Positions 45,086-54,475 of a stretch of DNA of 64,000 nucleotides are shown here, piece by piece. This DNA comes from Roseburia sp. GTDB taxonomy: Bacteria > Bacillota > Clostridia > Lachnospirales > Lachnospiraceae. Both the position numbers and the translations under genes were made by a program. Every line of letters starts with the position of its first letter. The first letter of the stretch is position 1. The notes beneath the pieces are model-generated. The model was not told the DNA's origin, did not search any database, and saw only the letters and a program-made list of their open reading frames with translations. The stretch is from the NCBI GenBank assembly GCA_023664265.1, contig JAMPFV010000005.1, forward strand, positions 1 through 64,000, written 5' to 3'.

Positions 45086-46213
45086 TTAATTTCCTATCCT
45101 CCTCAACAACCTCTCCCTAGGCACTGCATATATCACAAATTCTATAGGCAGTCTTGTCGCTTTGGCAGGGTACTTGCGCAAAAAGAAATGCCAGTCCTCC
45201 CCCACTTCATCAATCAGCTTTACAATCTCGTAAGGATCCTCCTGTTTATGATACGCACAGAACGCTATGACAGGTCTCTGACTTCTGATTATTTGTCTGG
45301 CGCCTCTTAACACCCCCATTTCAGCGCCTTCAATATCCGCATTTATTAATGTAACTCTTGTATCTTTGAACAGATTATCAAATTTGTTTTTCTCATCATC
45401 CATTCCAATATACATATTTTTAAGAAGAATCTTTTCTCTGTATCTTTCATCCAATCGGTTAATATTTCCACAAAGGCGATCATACATCTTTGCATCGCCT
45501 TCAATCGCATAGATTTTGGAAAACTCATAGCCTTTTCCCAAGAATTTAAAAATAGTATCCCCCGTATAACTTCCGCAGTTTACAAAACATTCATCTTTCA
45601 GGTGTGTATATATAGCGTCATTTCCGTCAAAGTCACATCCCCAATATTTGTCGTCGTATCTATGCTCCCTCAAAAGATATGAATCATTTTGTGTGATACT
45701 TCTCACCAGCTCAACGAGCGTTTGCTTAGACTCCTCATCCTCCAGTCGGTCATGCAGCCATTCCATTTCTTCGATATGGTCGATATAATAGCTTCTTCTG
45801 CATAACATTGAAGTATTCAATGACGCCATATAAAATATATTTTCTCTTAAATATCCATGTTCGGATAAAAGCACGTCTATCTTTTCTTTTTCTGTATGGC
45901 TTGTTTCATAGGGTCTGAAACCGACTGTTACATAAACATTCCGTTTCACCTCTGTTCCAATATCTGAAATATGTTTCACTTCTATATTTTCCACTCTTGT
46001 GCCTTTTTTAGAAACATCAGAATCAATAAAATGCGCCGGTGTCATGCCATGAAACAGCAGCCACCTCGCAATGCAGGCACCCATCTGTCCCGCACCGTAA
46101 ATAACAACCTTTCCTTTATTCAACCTCGCCAAATTCAGAAGAATGGAGGCCTCCGTCGCATCCTCAATTCCATCCGTCAACTTTTCTTCCATCAATACTT
46201 CTCTTAAATTCAT
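45086..46213 (-). CDS. Rossmann module fused to FkbM methyltransferase
   Basis: The 375-residue protein has an N-terminal Rossmann module (about 35-140: VVIYGAGQMGACIARWL, then FIDSDVSKKG). A FkbM-type methyltransferase domain follows (about 180-340, with FVNCGSYTGDTIF as SAM motif I and LINADIEGAEMGVL as the acidic motif). FkbM enzymes methylate hydroxyls of sugars or of similar molecules in surface glycans. It is the last gene of the island on the minus strand. Its ATG at 46213 follows GAGAGGATG. Confidence 0.9.
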   Translation of the reverse strand: MNLREVLMEEKLTDGIEDATEASILLNLARLNKGKVVIYGAGQMGACIARWLLFHGMTPAHFIDSDVSKKGTRVENIEVKHISDIGTEVKRNVYVTVGFRPYETSHTEKEKIDVLLSEHGYLRENIFYMASLNTSMLCRRSYYIDHIEEMEWLHDRLEDEESKQTLVELVRSITQNDSYLLREHRYDDKYWGCDFDGNDAIYTHLKDECFVNCGSYTGDTIFKFLGKGYEFSKIYAIEGDAKMYDRLCGNINRLDERYREKILLKNMYIGMDDEKNKFDNLFKDTRVTLINADIEGAEMGVLRGARQIIRSQRPVIAFCAYHKQEDPYEIVKLIDEVGEDWHFFLRKYPAKATRLPIEFVIYAVPRERLLRRIGN

Positions 46214-46269
46214 TATTTCATCCTCTCTTAGTACACAATTACCGGAAAAGCCATTCATTACATCTGCTC

Positions 46270-48606
46270 TTATAAGCGCCTTATCCCATTCTCATGTCTG
46301 GATCTGTTGCATATTTGTTCCTTAATCTCCGTTGAACTTATTGTCTCTGTATATGGGAAAAACACCATATCAGCTCCACGCTGTTGCAAGAACACCTTTT
46401 TTGCAAGCCAGTCGGGATCGCTTGCATAATCACTGCCTGAAAACTGCACATCAAAGTGATACATATACCATGCATCCACCGTCCCTGGCCTGTCAACGGG
46501 TATCGCGACCGCCTCGTCCACATATCTGCAGGAGCGCACGATCTCAAACCTCTCCTCAAAGGGGATATACGGGCGCGTCTTCTTGCCGTTTATAACCTGC
46601 TCGTCCGATACCACGCCTGCAATCAAATAATCGCACTGTTCCTTCGCGCGTTTCAGCAGGTTCAGATGTCCGATATGAAACAGGTCAAACACGCCCGCCA
46701 CATAGCCGATATGATATTTCTTCGGCGTTCCCTTTTCCTCCTTACTTACGATTCGAACAGGTCTTTCGTAATCCAACCGCGGGTCGTACACAGAAATATC
46801 CTTAATACCCATATCCTTCAGCTGTTCCAGCACGTCCTCGAAAAATTTAATACAGATAAATACCTTGAAGGGGGCGCTAGGCTCCTTCAAAATATCAGGG
46901 GAGTAAATCTCTACGCCCGACAGGCTCTCCCCCCATCTCCGCTCATTGTTGTCAACAATCCCCGTAATGTCGCAGTATTGTCCGAACTGCTCAATAAACT
47001 TCTCCGAATACTTTCCTGAGCCAAACAACCAAATCGCCCTACCTTCTGTTCCCTTAAAAATATTGGTGAACAGCCTTTCATACTCTTCCTGGCTATAATT
47101 CATCCTATGTCGGTTGACAGCTATTGTTTTTCCCTCCGCTCTATGCCGCACATGATATTCGGACAACTTTATATCATTACTATGCATTTGCAAAAATAAC
47201 TGCCCTATTCTTCTCCAGATGTTTTGATGCTTGTAAAGGTTAAAGTGCTTCAACAAGTCTTCCCTGGAGTATATTTTCTCCATATCAGGGCTATCTTCAT
47301 AGATAAAATCAATCGTTCTGATAAAGACAGCATTCGCCGGAAAGTTTTGCACAAAAAATTCCTGATCAAAAAAAACAAATCCCTTTTCAGTATGGAAACA
47401 GTTTATTGACACTAAATCTATATATCCCCGTTTCAGGATCACACCAATATTCCGTCGCTCTTCTTCTGTTCCAAATGCACGTTTCCGCCACTGATCAATG
47501 TTTGGATCATCCTTTTTCCGTTTCTCCCACTCCGGTTCAAACTCTTGCCAGTTTACTTCCTCATAGGGTACATGTTCCGAAGATGCCAAAATAATCTGCC
47601 TGAATGACTCAAGTTCCTGTACAAAAGTCTTTTTGTTCTTTCTCAAAATCTCCTGGAAATACTCCGTCGCAATTTTCCCACCTATATAAGGCATTATATA
47701 CATATCATCCTTTATTTCCGCATCAGCCACGGGAACATTATGTTGCATTAAATCTCCGGATATTTCCATAAGGATTTGCGTCTTATACTTGCCCTCGGGA
47801 TACAAGGCCTTTTTGGCGACCCATTCCGGATATTTTATTACTGTTGCCATGGCTTCCTCCGGATTACAGTCTCCTTGCACTGTAATCTGGTCAAAATCCG
47901 TAGGTACTCCATCCACGCTGCATTCGACCAAAAAGCCGTTGGCCATCTGGTGGAACATATGATTCTCCATCAAAGTCTCATATAGGCGTTCCTCCTCAAG
48001 GTAAACCGTTTCCGGGCTTCTGTATTGCGGGCGAATCCGTACATCCAACTTTTCATTAGGCATATAAGTTTCTGAAATCAGAATTTGCGGTCGCACCAAT
48101 TCCGGCATGACTGAATAGAATTTGTATTTTCTCAAGCCTGCCCTATCAAACATTTTCTGCAGTTCTGCTTTCGCATACGCGCGGCCTCCATTAACTCTTC
48201 TCTGCATATCATTTACTTTGTGATAACCGTCCGGCCCATCCAATATATGCCCCGTAAATGCATCTTTATCTCCGCAAAAATAGCGGACAGCCAATCGATT
48301 CTCCGTTGCGAGAATAAGCTTTCCTTGTTTCCTTAAAAGCTTTCTAAAGCTTACAAGCAGCCTCACCGGTTCCTCACTCTTTTCTATAACTCCGGCTCCT
48401 ATAATGTAATCAAAGGTTCCATCTATTGCATACACTCCTGCTAAATCTGTTTTGACTGCATCTATTTTTTTTTCTCTCAAGGCATCTAACAATACTTCAC
48501 ATTCCAGTATACCGCCTGAAATGAATAGAACCTTGGCCCCTGTCTCAAAATCATACCAACTAATCAATGCCTTGGGTAGGTTTTTGATGATTTTATCTGT
48601 CTCCAT
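46270..48606 (-). CDS. methyltransferase-kinase-Rossmann-cytidylyltransferase fusion
   Basis: This 778-residue protein has four parts. Residues 1-170 are a class I methyltransferase-like domain. Residues 200-490 look like a small-molecule kinase fold: N-lobe KKALYPEG, hinge MPYIGG, catalytic loop GYIDLVSINCF with Asp397 and Asn402, and a DFG-like FFDQEF with Asp414. Residues 520-615 are the Rossmann module (IWLFGSGKYSEKF, then VDNNERRWG). Residues 630-770 are a cytidylyltransferase (GVFDLFHIGHL with HxGH 644-647, ending in TISSTEI). The order methyltransferase then kinase recalls WbdD, the O-antigen chain terminator. Kinase plus cytidylyltransferase could also make a CDP-linked precursor. Confidence 0.82.
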   Translation of the reverse strand: METDKIIKNLPKALISWYDFETGAKVLFISGGILECEVLLDALREKKIDAVKTDLAGVYAIDGTFDYIIGAGVIEKSEEPVRLLVSFRKLLRKQGKLILATENRLAVRYFCGDKDAFTGHILDGPDGYHKVNDMQRRVNGGRAYAKAELQKMFDRAGLRKYKFYSVMPELVRPQILISETYMPNEKLDVRIRPQYRSPETVYLEEERLYETLMENHMFHQMANGFLVECSVDGVPTDFDQITVQGDCNPEEAMATVIKYPEWVAKKALYPEGKYKTQILMEISGDLMQHNVPVADAEIKDDMYIMPYIGGKIATEYFQEILRKNKKTFVQELESFRQIILASSEHVPYEEVNWQEFEPEWEKRKKDDPNIDQWRKRAFGTEEERRNIGVILKRGYIDLVSINCFHTEKGFVFFDQEFFVQNFPANAVFIRTIDFIYEDSPDMEKIYSREDLLKHFNLYKHQNIWRRIGQLFLQMHSNDIKLSEYHVRHRAEGKTIAVNRHRMNYSQEEYERLFTNIFKGTEGRAIWLFGSGKYSEKFIEQFGQYCDITGIVDNNERRWGESLSGVEIYSPDILKEPSAPFKVFICIKFFEDVLEQLKDMGIKDISVYDPRLDYERPVRIVSKEEKGTPKKYHIGYVAGVFDLFHIGHLNLLKRAKEQCDYLIAGVVSDEQVINGKKTRPYIPFEERFEIVRSCRYVDEAVAIPVDRPGTVDAWYMYHFDVQFSGSDYASDPDWLAKKVFLQQRGADMVFFPYTETISSTEIKEQICNRSRHENGIRRL

Positions 48607-48682
48607 GTCTGTTACACCACTTTCTTCCGTCCCCTACATCGCTTCTGCGACTACTCTTTTCACAAGCTCCATATTTTTTAAT

Positions 48683-50011
48683 TTATCTTCCTGCCCACTC
48701 CATTTCGCAGTATCTAAGCACATTGTCCATCCCCGAATCCCAGACAAAAATATCTTTGAAACCTACCGTTGCCGCACATCTTCTCATTTCAAGTTTCGTT
48801 CTTAAATCCGCAACCGCTATAATCACTTTGCAGTTTTTATTTATATTTTCATCCGTTATTAAGCAGACATTTCCTGCATTCCCTGTCAAATCCGAAACTA
48901 TAAACTCAATCTGACAATCCGGGTTTAATTTATTAATAAATGCTTCAATTCTCCGTCCAACCTTCCCTGCTCCATAAATATACAACCTTTTTTCGCATAT
49001 ATATTGTTTGAGCATTTTACCATAAGCCGTCGCATTACGCCGCACTATTTTATCATTTAGCAACATCCTGTAACAGGTCTGTGGAGCTACCGCCCAGATA
49101 TTCATGTTCTCCCACTCTGATATCGTCAACGGTTCCCTGCAAAACTGCAATATTTCACTTGCCCATTTCATTTCCGCAGATGTTTTTATGAAAAATTCTT
49201 CCAGATAAGTCTCATCAATTCTTCCGATATTCCATTGATAACATTTATACATATATATAGAAAGATACGGCAAAATAATGTCCTTCCTCAAACCGGAGTT
49301 CTTCAAATATCTTCTGCACTCCTCTATTTCATCGCAAATACAAAATACCTTTTGCGAAGATTTCACTGATGAATTGTCATTATCCAGACGGTAGTTTACA
49401 AATGCATCCTTTATAAGCATACCTCTATGTGCCGAAACACAAACTTTAAACCAAAATCCTGTATCCTGATATGATGCACCTGCTGTTTCAAGCAGCCATA
49501 TACCTTTGTCTGCCAAGAAACTTTTTCTGTATAAACCTGCCCAAATGCTTTTTGTAAGAAAAAGCTTATCCATATTCTCATATTCCGAATACACTACCCC
49601 ATAATCGCAGCCAGGCTGTTCCTCATGCGCCGCTCTGTGTGTATCACTATATTCATAATAACTGCATTTTACATAGTCAAGGGAATTATTTTCAATAACT
49701 TCACAAAGTCTTTCATACATATTGCTTTCAATAAAATCATCGCTTTCAACAATACCAATATACTCTCCGGAAGCCATGCTGATTCCCAAATTAACTGCAC
49801 TTCCATAACCTGCATTCTTCTTGTGAATCACCTTGATTCTGCTGTCCTTTTGGCCATATCTGTCCGCTATTGTCCCTGATGCATCCGTAGAACCGTCATC
49901 CACACATATAATTTCAATGTCATTGAGTGTCTGGTTTATCACACTCTCAATACATTGCTCCACATATTTCTCAACGTTATATATTGGAATTACTACACTG
50001 ACCTTTGCCAT
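48683..50011 (-). CDS. GT2 glycosyltransferase with C-terminal Rossmann module
   Basis: The 442-residue protein begins with a GT2 fold: SVVIPIYNVEKYVEQCIES, DDG at 38-40 and the DxD-type VESDDF at 88-93. It is an inverting nucleotide-sugar transferase acting at the cytosolic face. From about residue 340 it carries a Rossmann module (LYIYGAGKVGRRIEAFI) of the type shared with ten other proteins here. There is no membrane helix. It lies 76 bases upstream of the four-domain fusion gene and 9 bases downstream of a second GT2 gene. Confidence 0.93.
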   Translation of the reverse strand: MAKVSVVIPIYNVEKYVEQCIESVINQTLNDIEIICVDDGSTDASGTIADRYGQKDSRIKVIHKKNAGYGSAVNLGISMASGEYIGIVESDDFIESNMYERLCEVIENNSLDYVKCSYYEYSDTHRAAHEEQPGCDYGVVYSEYENMDKLFLTKSIWAGLYRKSFLADKGIWLLETAGASYQDTGFWFKVCVSAHRGMLIKDAFVNYRLDNDNSSVKSSQKVFCICDEIEECRRYLKNSGLRKDIILPYLSIYMYKCYQWNIGRIDETYLEEFFIKTSAEMKWASEILQFCREPLTISEWENMNIWAVAPQTCYRMLLNDKIVRRNATAYGKMLKQYICEKRLYIYGAGKVGRRIEAFINKLNPDCQIEFIVSDLTGNAGNVCLITDENINKNCKVIIAVADLRTKLEMRRCAATVGFKDIFVWDSGMDNVLRYCEMEWAGR

Positions 50012-50020
50012 CTTGTCACC

Positions 50021-51040
50021 TCAGTTCCAAACAGACCGAACGGTCTGGTGCCCGGTCACACGCATTTTTCTCCTTTTCAGTAGAACATACAGAAACCCTG
50101 CCATCCGATACCTTATCGCTATGGGAATCCAAAAGCTCTTTTTCGGACTATTCCTATGGTAATGAGATATTGCCATTCTTGTATTCGCAGCATCAACAAA
50201 GGCTTTAAGATTTCTTTTTGTTTCCCTGACGGTTTCCGGAGCATACTTTACATATGTAACAAGCTCCCGTATAATCTGATCAATATAACAAAATGAGAGT
50301 TCTCTCAGACTTCCTGCGCCATCAATTATCCCACAAACCTCATCGTATCTCCTCTGTTCCATCTGATAGTGGTCGTAAAAAATATTTTTGGTACACGAGT
50401 TTTCATTATCATCCATATAATAGTAAACAACATTTTTTATAGAACTTATTTTGTTTACATGCTTCATATACTCCACCACAAATATGGCATCCTCCCCACA
50501 CCGGAGATCCTCAGGAAATCTTACCTTATGGTCGCGTATAACCGCCATCTTATACATACCGATGCAAGATGAAGTCGAACCGAGCCGTTCTCCTTTATAT
50601 AAAGCAATAAAATAATTCTCCACAGAATATGTCCTGTCTTCCAACCGGTTTACATATTCCGTATATTCAAATACTTTTGCCCAACCGCAAAATACCACAT
50701 CGCTGTTCTCCGCAGTTATATTATTTAGCATCAATTCCACAAAATCCGGGGGGATTACATCATCGGCATCCACAAAATGCACATACTCACCCCGAGCAAC
50801 ATCAATTCCATAATTCCTTGCATATGACACACCATGGTTTGTGTTGTGATATGATTTAATCCTCTTATCCCTCAACGCAAAAGCATCACATATCTCACCG
50901 CTTTTATCGGTAGACCCATCGTCTACCAAAATGACCTCAATATTTCTGTAGGTCTGTTCCAATATACTGTTGACTGTACGTCTCAAAAAAAGTTCTGCAT
51001 TATACACCGGAACAATAACCGACACCAACGCCCCACTCAT
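50021..51040 (-). CDS. GT2 family glycosyltransferase
   Basis: The 339-residue GT2 enzyme has SVIVPVYNAELFLRRTVNS, DDG (40-42) and the DADD motif (91-94) for nucleotide and metal binding. The C-terminal third is helical with basic residues, suggesting peripheral membrane contact. It lacks the Rossmann module. It transfers a sugar from a nucleotide donor to the growing glycan; the sugar is unknown. It is nine bases upstream of the modular GT2 gene. Confidence 0.93.
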   Translation of the reverse strand: MSGALVSVIVPVYNAELFLRRTVNSILEQTYRNIEVILVDDGSTDKSGEICDAFALRDKRIKSYHNTNHGVSYARNYGIDVARGEYVHFVDADDVIPPDFVELMLNNITAENSDVVFCGWAKVFEYTEYVNRLEDRTYSVENYFIALYKGERLGSTSSCIGMYKMAVIRDHKVRFPEDLRCGEDAIFVVEYMKHVNKISSIKNVVYYYMDDNENSCTKNIFYDHYQMEQRRYDEVCGIIDGAGSLRELSFCYIDQIIRELVTYVKYAPETVRETKRNLKAFVDAANTRMAISHYHRNSPKKSFWIPIAIRYRMAGFLYVLLKRRKMRVTGHQTVRSVWN

Positions 51041-51053
51041 AAAATTATCCTCC

Positions 51054-52826
51054 TCAGACTCCTACATCAGGCCGGTTATACGAAATACTAACGTCATATA
51101 CCCCGATGTCCTTCACACCCATATCACGCAGTTGCTTCATCACTCTATCATAATTTTTGATACATATAATTACTTTACATTCTTCCACACCAAGCTCCAT
51201 CAACTCACTTGGTGACAGAACCGGTATACCCGCAAAATTCTGTCCCCATTTTTCTGAATTATTGTCCACAACAGCGTATATAGGATAATCGTACCTGTAT
51301 GTTTTAATAAATTTTTTCGCGAAAGTTCCCATGCCAAATACAATTAACTTTTTATCTCTCAATCCATTGAATATATCAAAAAATATTTTCTGGTATTCTG
51401 CATTTGAATAATCCATTCGCTGTCGGTTTCTTTTTATTGTTTCAGAATCAGCCCTGTACTGCTCATAAAACCGGCCCAGCTCATTTTGATGGCGCAGATT
51501 ATTTATAAATTCGGCTGCCTTGCGTCTCCACAAATCAAGGTACCTGTCAAGCCCATACCGTCTCAGGAAAAACTCCATCGGGAGCATCTTATTCATGTCG
51601 CTGTCCGCAGAGTATGCTATCACCAGCATCCGATAGATAATCAGATTAGCCGGACAGTCCTCTTGGCAAAACTCCTGATCATAAAATACATATTCCCCAT
51701 TTATCACAAAACAGTTTAACGGAACCAAATCAAGATACCCTCGTTTGAGTATCACCCCCATTCCGTCATTTAAATCCTCACATGAATGTTCTGATGACTG
51801 CAATATCAAATCCCTGAAACGATCTATTTCTTTTATCAGACATTCCTTGTTCATTTTAACCAAACGCACAAAATATGTGGTTGCTATCTCCGCATCTATA
51901 TACGGCATCACAATAGCGCCATCCTCAAGGACGGCATCCACAACATTTAATCCATGCGCACGCAAATCAGAATCATGTTCTATCATCTGACGCAATTTTA
52001 TCATTCCTTCAGGATACGCAGCCCTCTTTTCTACCCTATTATTATCGCAGACAAGGGTAAACATTGCATTATCTCGCCCTCTGTCCATTGTTGCTGTTAC
52101 ATGTTGGACAGATGAATAATTACTATTCATCGGACATTCTATCAGATACGAATTTGCCATCGCATGAAAAAGTCCATTTTCTATCAAATCTCCGTAAATA
52201 AATTCCTCGTCAATAAAAACGGTACCTGGATTATTGTATGCCGGAACATATCTGGTCGCCAGCTCTTCCACAGGATTATAGTCATGCGCGTAAATAAGCT
52301 GTGGAAAATCTAAATCAGGCAGTACAGAGTAGAATTTAAAACCGTTTATCCCACTGTTGCAAAGCAAATTTTTTATCTCTGCTTTGGTATACATACGCCC
52401 TTCCAAATTGTCTCTTTCGCTCGGTGACATTCTCCTGTAGTTCTCAATGCCATCAAAAACCCTATCTGTATATTTATCCTTATCCCCACAAAAATACCTG
52501 AGTCCCAAACGATTGTCTGCGCCAATCAACAGTATCCCGTCACCTTTTAAAAGACACTGCCATCGTTCTATATCTTTTTGCGGCAGCCTGCATCGTTCTA
52601 ACACACCTATCGCAACTATATAGTCAAAGTCCTGTCTGTTCTCATCCATAAATGCCTGTGTTATTTCCCCTGAATTGATACAGACTGTTTCCATGTTTTT
52701 ATCCATAAAAATACTTTTTAGAAAATCATTTCTGTCCGTCAGATACAATACTCTGCTGTTTTTCTTAAAATCGTACCACTTCAGCAAGCCTTTTGAGAGC
52801 TCACAAATCATTTCATTTTGTGCCAT
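51054..52826 (-). CDS. methyltransferase-kinase-Rossmann fusion
   Basis: The 590-residue protein is a paralogue of the first 615 residues of the gene at 46270-48606, without the cytidylyltransferase. A methyltransferase-like domain comes first (1-170). The kinase-like region then shows Lys267 in VEKRAAYPEG, hinge MPYIDAE, catalytic loop GYLDLVPLNCF with Asp366 and Asn371, and Asp383 in FYDQEF. The C-terminal Rossmann module (LIVFGMGTFAKKF, then VDNNSEKWG) spans about 493-585. Two such paralogues in one island suggest that they act on different ends or sugars of the same polymer. Confidence 0.85.
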   Translation of the reverse strand: MAQNEMICELSKGLLKWYDFKKNSRVLYLTDRNDFLKSIFMDKNMETVCINSGEITQAFMDENRQDFDYIVAIGVLERCRLPQKDIERWQCLLKGDGILLIGADNRLGLRYFCGDKDKYTDRVFDGIENYRRMSPSERDNLEGRMYTKAEIKNLLCNSGINGFKFYSVLPDLDFPQLIYAHDYNPVEELATRYVPAYNNPGTVFIDEEFIYGDLIENGLFHAMANSYLIECPMNSNYSSVQHVTATMDRGRDNAMFTLVCDNNRVEKRAAYPEGMIKLRQMIEHDSDLRAHGLNVVDAVLEDGAIVMPYIDAEIATTYFVRLVKMNKECLIKEIDRFRDLILQSSEHSCEDLNDGMGVILKRGYLDLVPLNCFVINGEYVFYDQEFCQEDCPANLIIYRMLVIAYSADSDMNKMLPMEFFLRRYGLDRYLDLWRRKAAEFINNLRHQNELGRFYEQYRADSETIKRNRQRMDYSNAEYQKIFFDIFNGLRDKKLIVFGMGTFAKKFIKTYRYDYPIYAVVDNNSEKWGQNFAGIPVLSPSELMELGVEECKVIICIKNYDRVMKQLRDMGVKDIGVYDVSISYNRPDVGV

Positions 52827-52845
52827 TTATCATTTCCCTGTATTC

Positions 52846-53985
52846 CTATTCACCACTAGTCAATCCGTTTCCTCTGTTTAAATATGTGCTTTTTATTTTT
52901 TTGATTCGTTCCCCATACTTCTCTCTGGCAATCCATGTCTCCACATCAGCCCATGAAAACTCAACATTGCGCAGTGGATGCGCATAATGGTGAATGGAAT
53001 GCGTGTATTCCGTTATCCTTCCGACAGCACCTTCAAAATCCGTGGGTGCGAAGAATTCCATGGGAAAAACCGCAACATTATTTTTTACCTGAAACTGCCC
53101 GCTTCTCTCAAATCCATACTTTTCCATCACTTCAGACTGTATGACCGGACAGGTTTTCATATTTAAGGAGCCGTCTTCCCAAACAAACGGCATACGTTCG
53201 TATACTTCCAATATATCCTTCAGAATCATATGTCCTTGAACAGCCCCAACCCCAAGCCCCCATGCAATATAATTAGTTCGTTCAAATCCACAAAACAAAT
53301 CCCACACAAGCATATCGTCAAAGGGAGCAATCACCTCCACATCCGTGTCAAAATAGATGCCTCCTTCATGGTATAAAATATCCACTCTCGCATAGTCCGA
53401 TACAAAGGCCCACATTTTCTGCTCATAGGCTTCATGGACGTATCTGTTTTTATGGACATCATAATTCGACTCATCCCATCGGATGATCTCGTAATCGGGG
53501 CAGTATTTTCCCCATGATTTCATATAATTGCGATACTCAATCGGAATTTCTCTCCCGCCAAACCAACAATAATGGATTTTTTGGGGAATAACCGGCCTTG
53601 TCGGTTTCTTCTCTATATGGATTTCTGTATGCTCCGTCTGCAGGGCAATCAAAAAGTCTACATAACAATCCATTCCGTCACATTCCCTTATGGAATCTAA
53701 CTGTTCCAGTAATTCCTCAATGGCGGCACAGGTGATGACAACTACGCTGTTCCCATCACACCGCTTTGCAAATTCTTCGGCGGAAATCACGGGAACCGTT
53801 TTCCCGTTCATAAAAACAGATTTTTTTCCCACATGGCAGTAATTATCAATGATACCTTCCACCACGACTTCGCTATACTCACTGGCAAATGCCTGCAGTC
53901 TTTTACCCGCTCCGAAACAATACAACTTCTTATTTTGCACCCGCTTGACAAATTCACTTTTACTGCAGTCTATCAGATTTATCAT
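52846..53985 (-). CDS. Rossmann module fused to GT32-type glycosyltransferase
   Basis: The 379-residue protein has an N-terminal Rossmann module (LYCFGAGKRLQAF, then GIIDNYCHVG; residues about 18-110). A GT32-like domain follows (VIPQKIHYCWFGGREIP at 132-148, with the DxD motif DTD at 213-215 in YFDTDVEV). GT32 enzymes transfer mannose, galactose or similar sugars in capsule and LPS synthesis. The gene is one base downstream of the stand-alone Rossmann gene and 19 bases upstream of a fusion gene. No signal peptide or TM helix. Confidence 0.93.
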   Translation of the reverse strand: MINLIDCSKSEFVKRVQNKKLYCFGAGKRLQAFASEYSEVVVEGIIDNYCHVGKKSVFMNGKTVPVISAEEFAKRCDGNSVVVITCAAIEELLEQLDSIRECDGMDCYVDFLIALQTEHTEIHIEKKPTRPVIPQKIHYCWFGGREIPIEYRNYMKSWGKYCPDYEIIRWDESNYDVHKNRYVHEAYEQKMWAFVSDYARVDILYHEGGIYFDTDVEVIAPFDDMLVWDLFCGFERTNYIAWGLGVGAVQGHMILKDILEVYERMPFVWEDGSLNMKTCPVIQSEVMEKYGFERSGQFQVKNNVAVFPMEFFAPTDFEGAVGRITEYTHSIHHYAHPLRNVEFSWADVETWIAREKYGERIKKIKSTYLNRGNGLTSGE

Positions 53986-53986
53986 C

Positions 53987-54472
53987 CTAACCTTCCTCTG
54001 CCCATCTATCTATAACCGACCACATTGAAACAATCGGAACGTTCGTCCTTTCCTGCAACATATCATAAATAGTACCATAATAAAAAATCGGTGTGACAAC
54101 AATGCAGTCAACTTCAGGTATTGCGGAATCAACCCCTATCACAAATTCATTCTCATTTGACGGAGCTGACTTGTCCATTATCGCTACTACTTCTATATCT
54201 GTATCAGATAGCGCTTGAATAAGTCTCTTGCCAATATATCCATTCCCATATACCATAATTTTCTTATATCCGTGATTATGGAAATATTGCTCGATACTGT
54301 TCCCGGAATAAACAAATTCCAACCAGTCATTAAACAACATCATGTTGGAAAGATTACGATCCATCCGCTTCTTATAGTCGTTTATCATGCCTGCCAGTGT
54401 CTTTCCCCCAAGAACAAATCCGATTCCAAATGATGACATCCCTGTCAAACAAATGACAAATTTATTTTTCAT
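53987..54472 (-). CDS. Rossmann-module protein with hydrophobic N-terminus
   Basis: The 161-residue protein consists of a hydrophobic N-terminal segment (about 5-25: FVICLTGMSSFGIGFVLGG), a helical linker (EQYFHNHGYK), and one Rossmann module (IMVYGNGYIGKRL, then IMDKSAP). It has no attached enzyme domain. It is therefore the minimal form of the module found in ten other proteins of the island. Its gene is next to the GT32-like fusion (1 base) and the methyltransferase gene (3 bases). It could be a membrane-anchored docking or nucleotide-binding subunit; this is inference. Confidence 0.82.
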   Translation of the reverse strand: MKNKFVICLTGMSSFGIGFVLGGKTLAGMINDYKKRMDRNLSNMMLFNDWLEFVYSGNSIEQYFHNHGYKKIMVYGNGYIGKRLIQALSDTDIEVVAIMDKSAPSNENEFVIGVDSAIPEVDCIVVTPIFYYGTIYDMLQERTNVPIVSMWSVIDRWAEEG

Positions 54473-54475
54473 TTA

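Noticed and set aside
53987-54472. Signal peptide-bearing secreted protein
   Set aside because: The hydrophobic start lacks a clear cleavage site, and the rest is an intracellular Rossmann fold, so anchor or buried strand is more likely.
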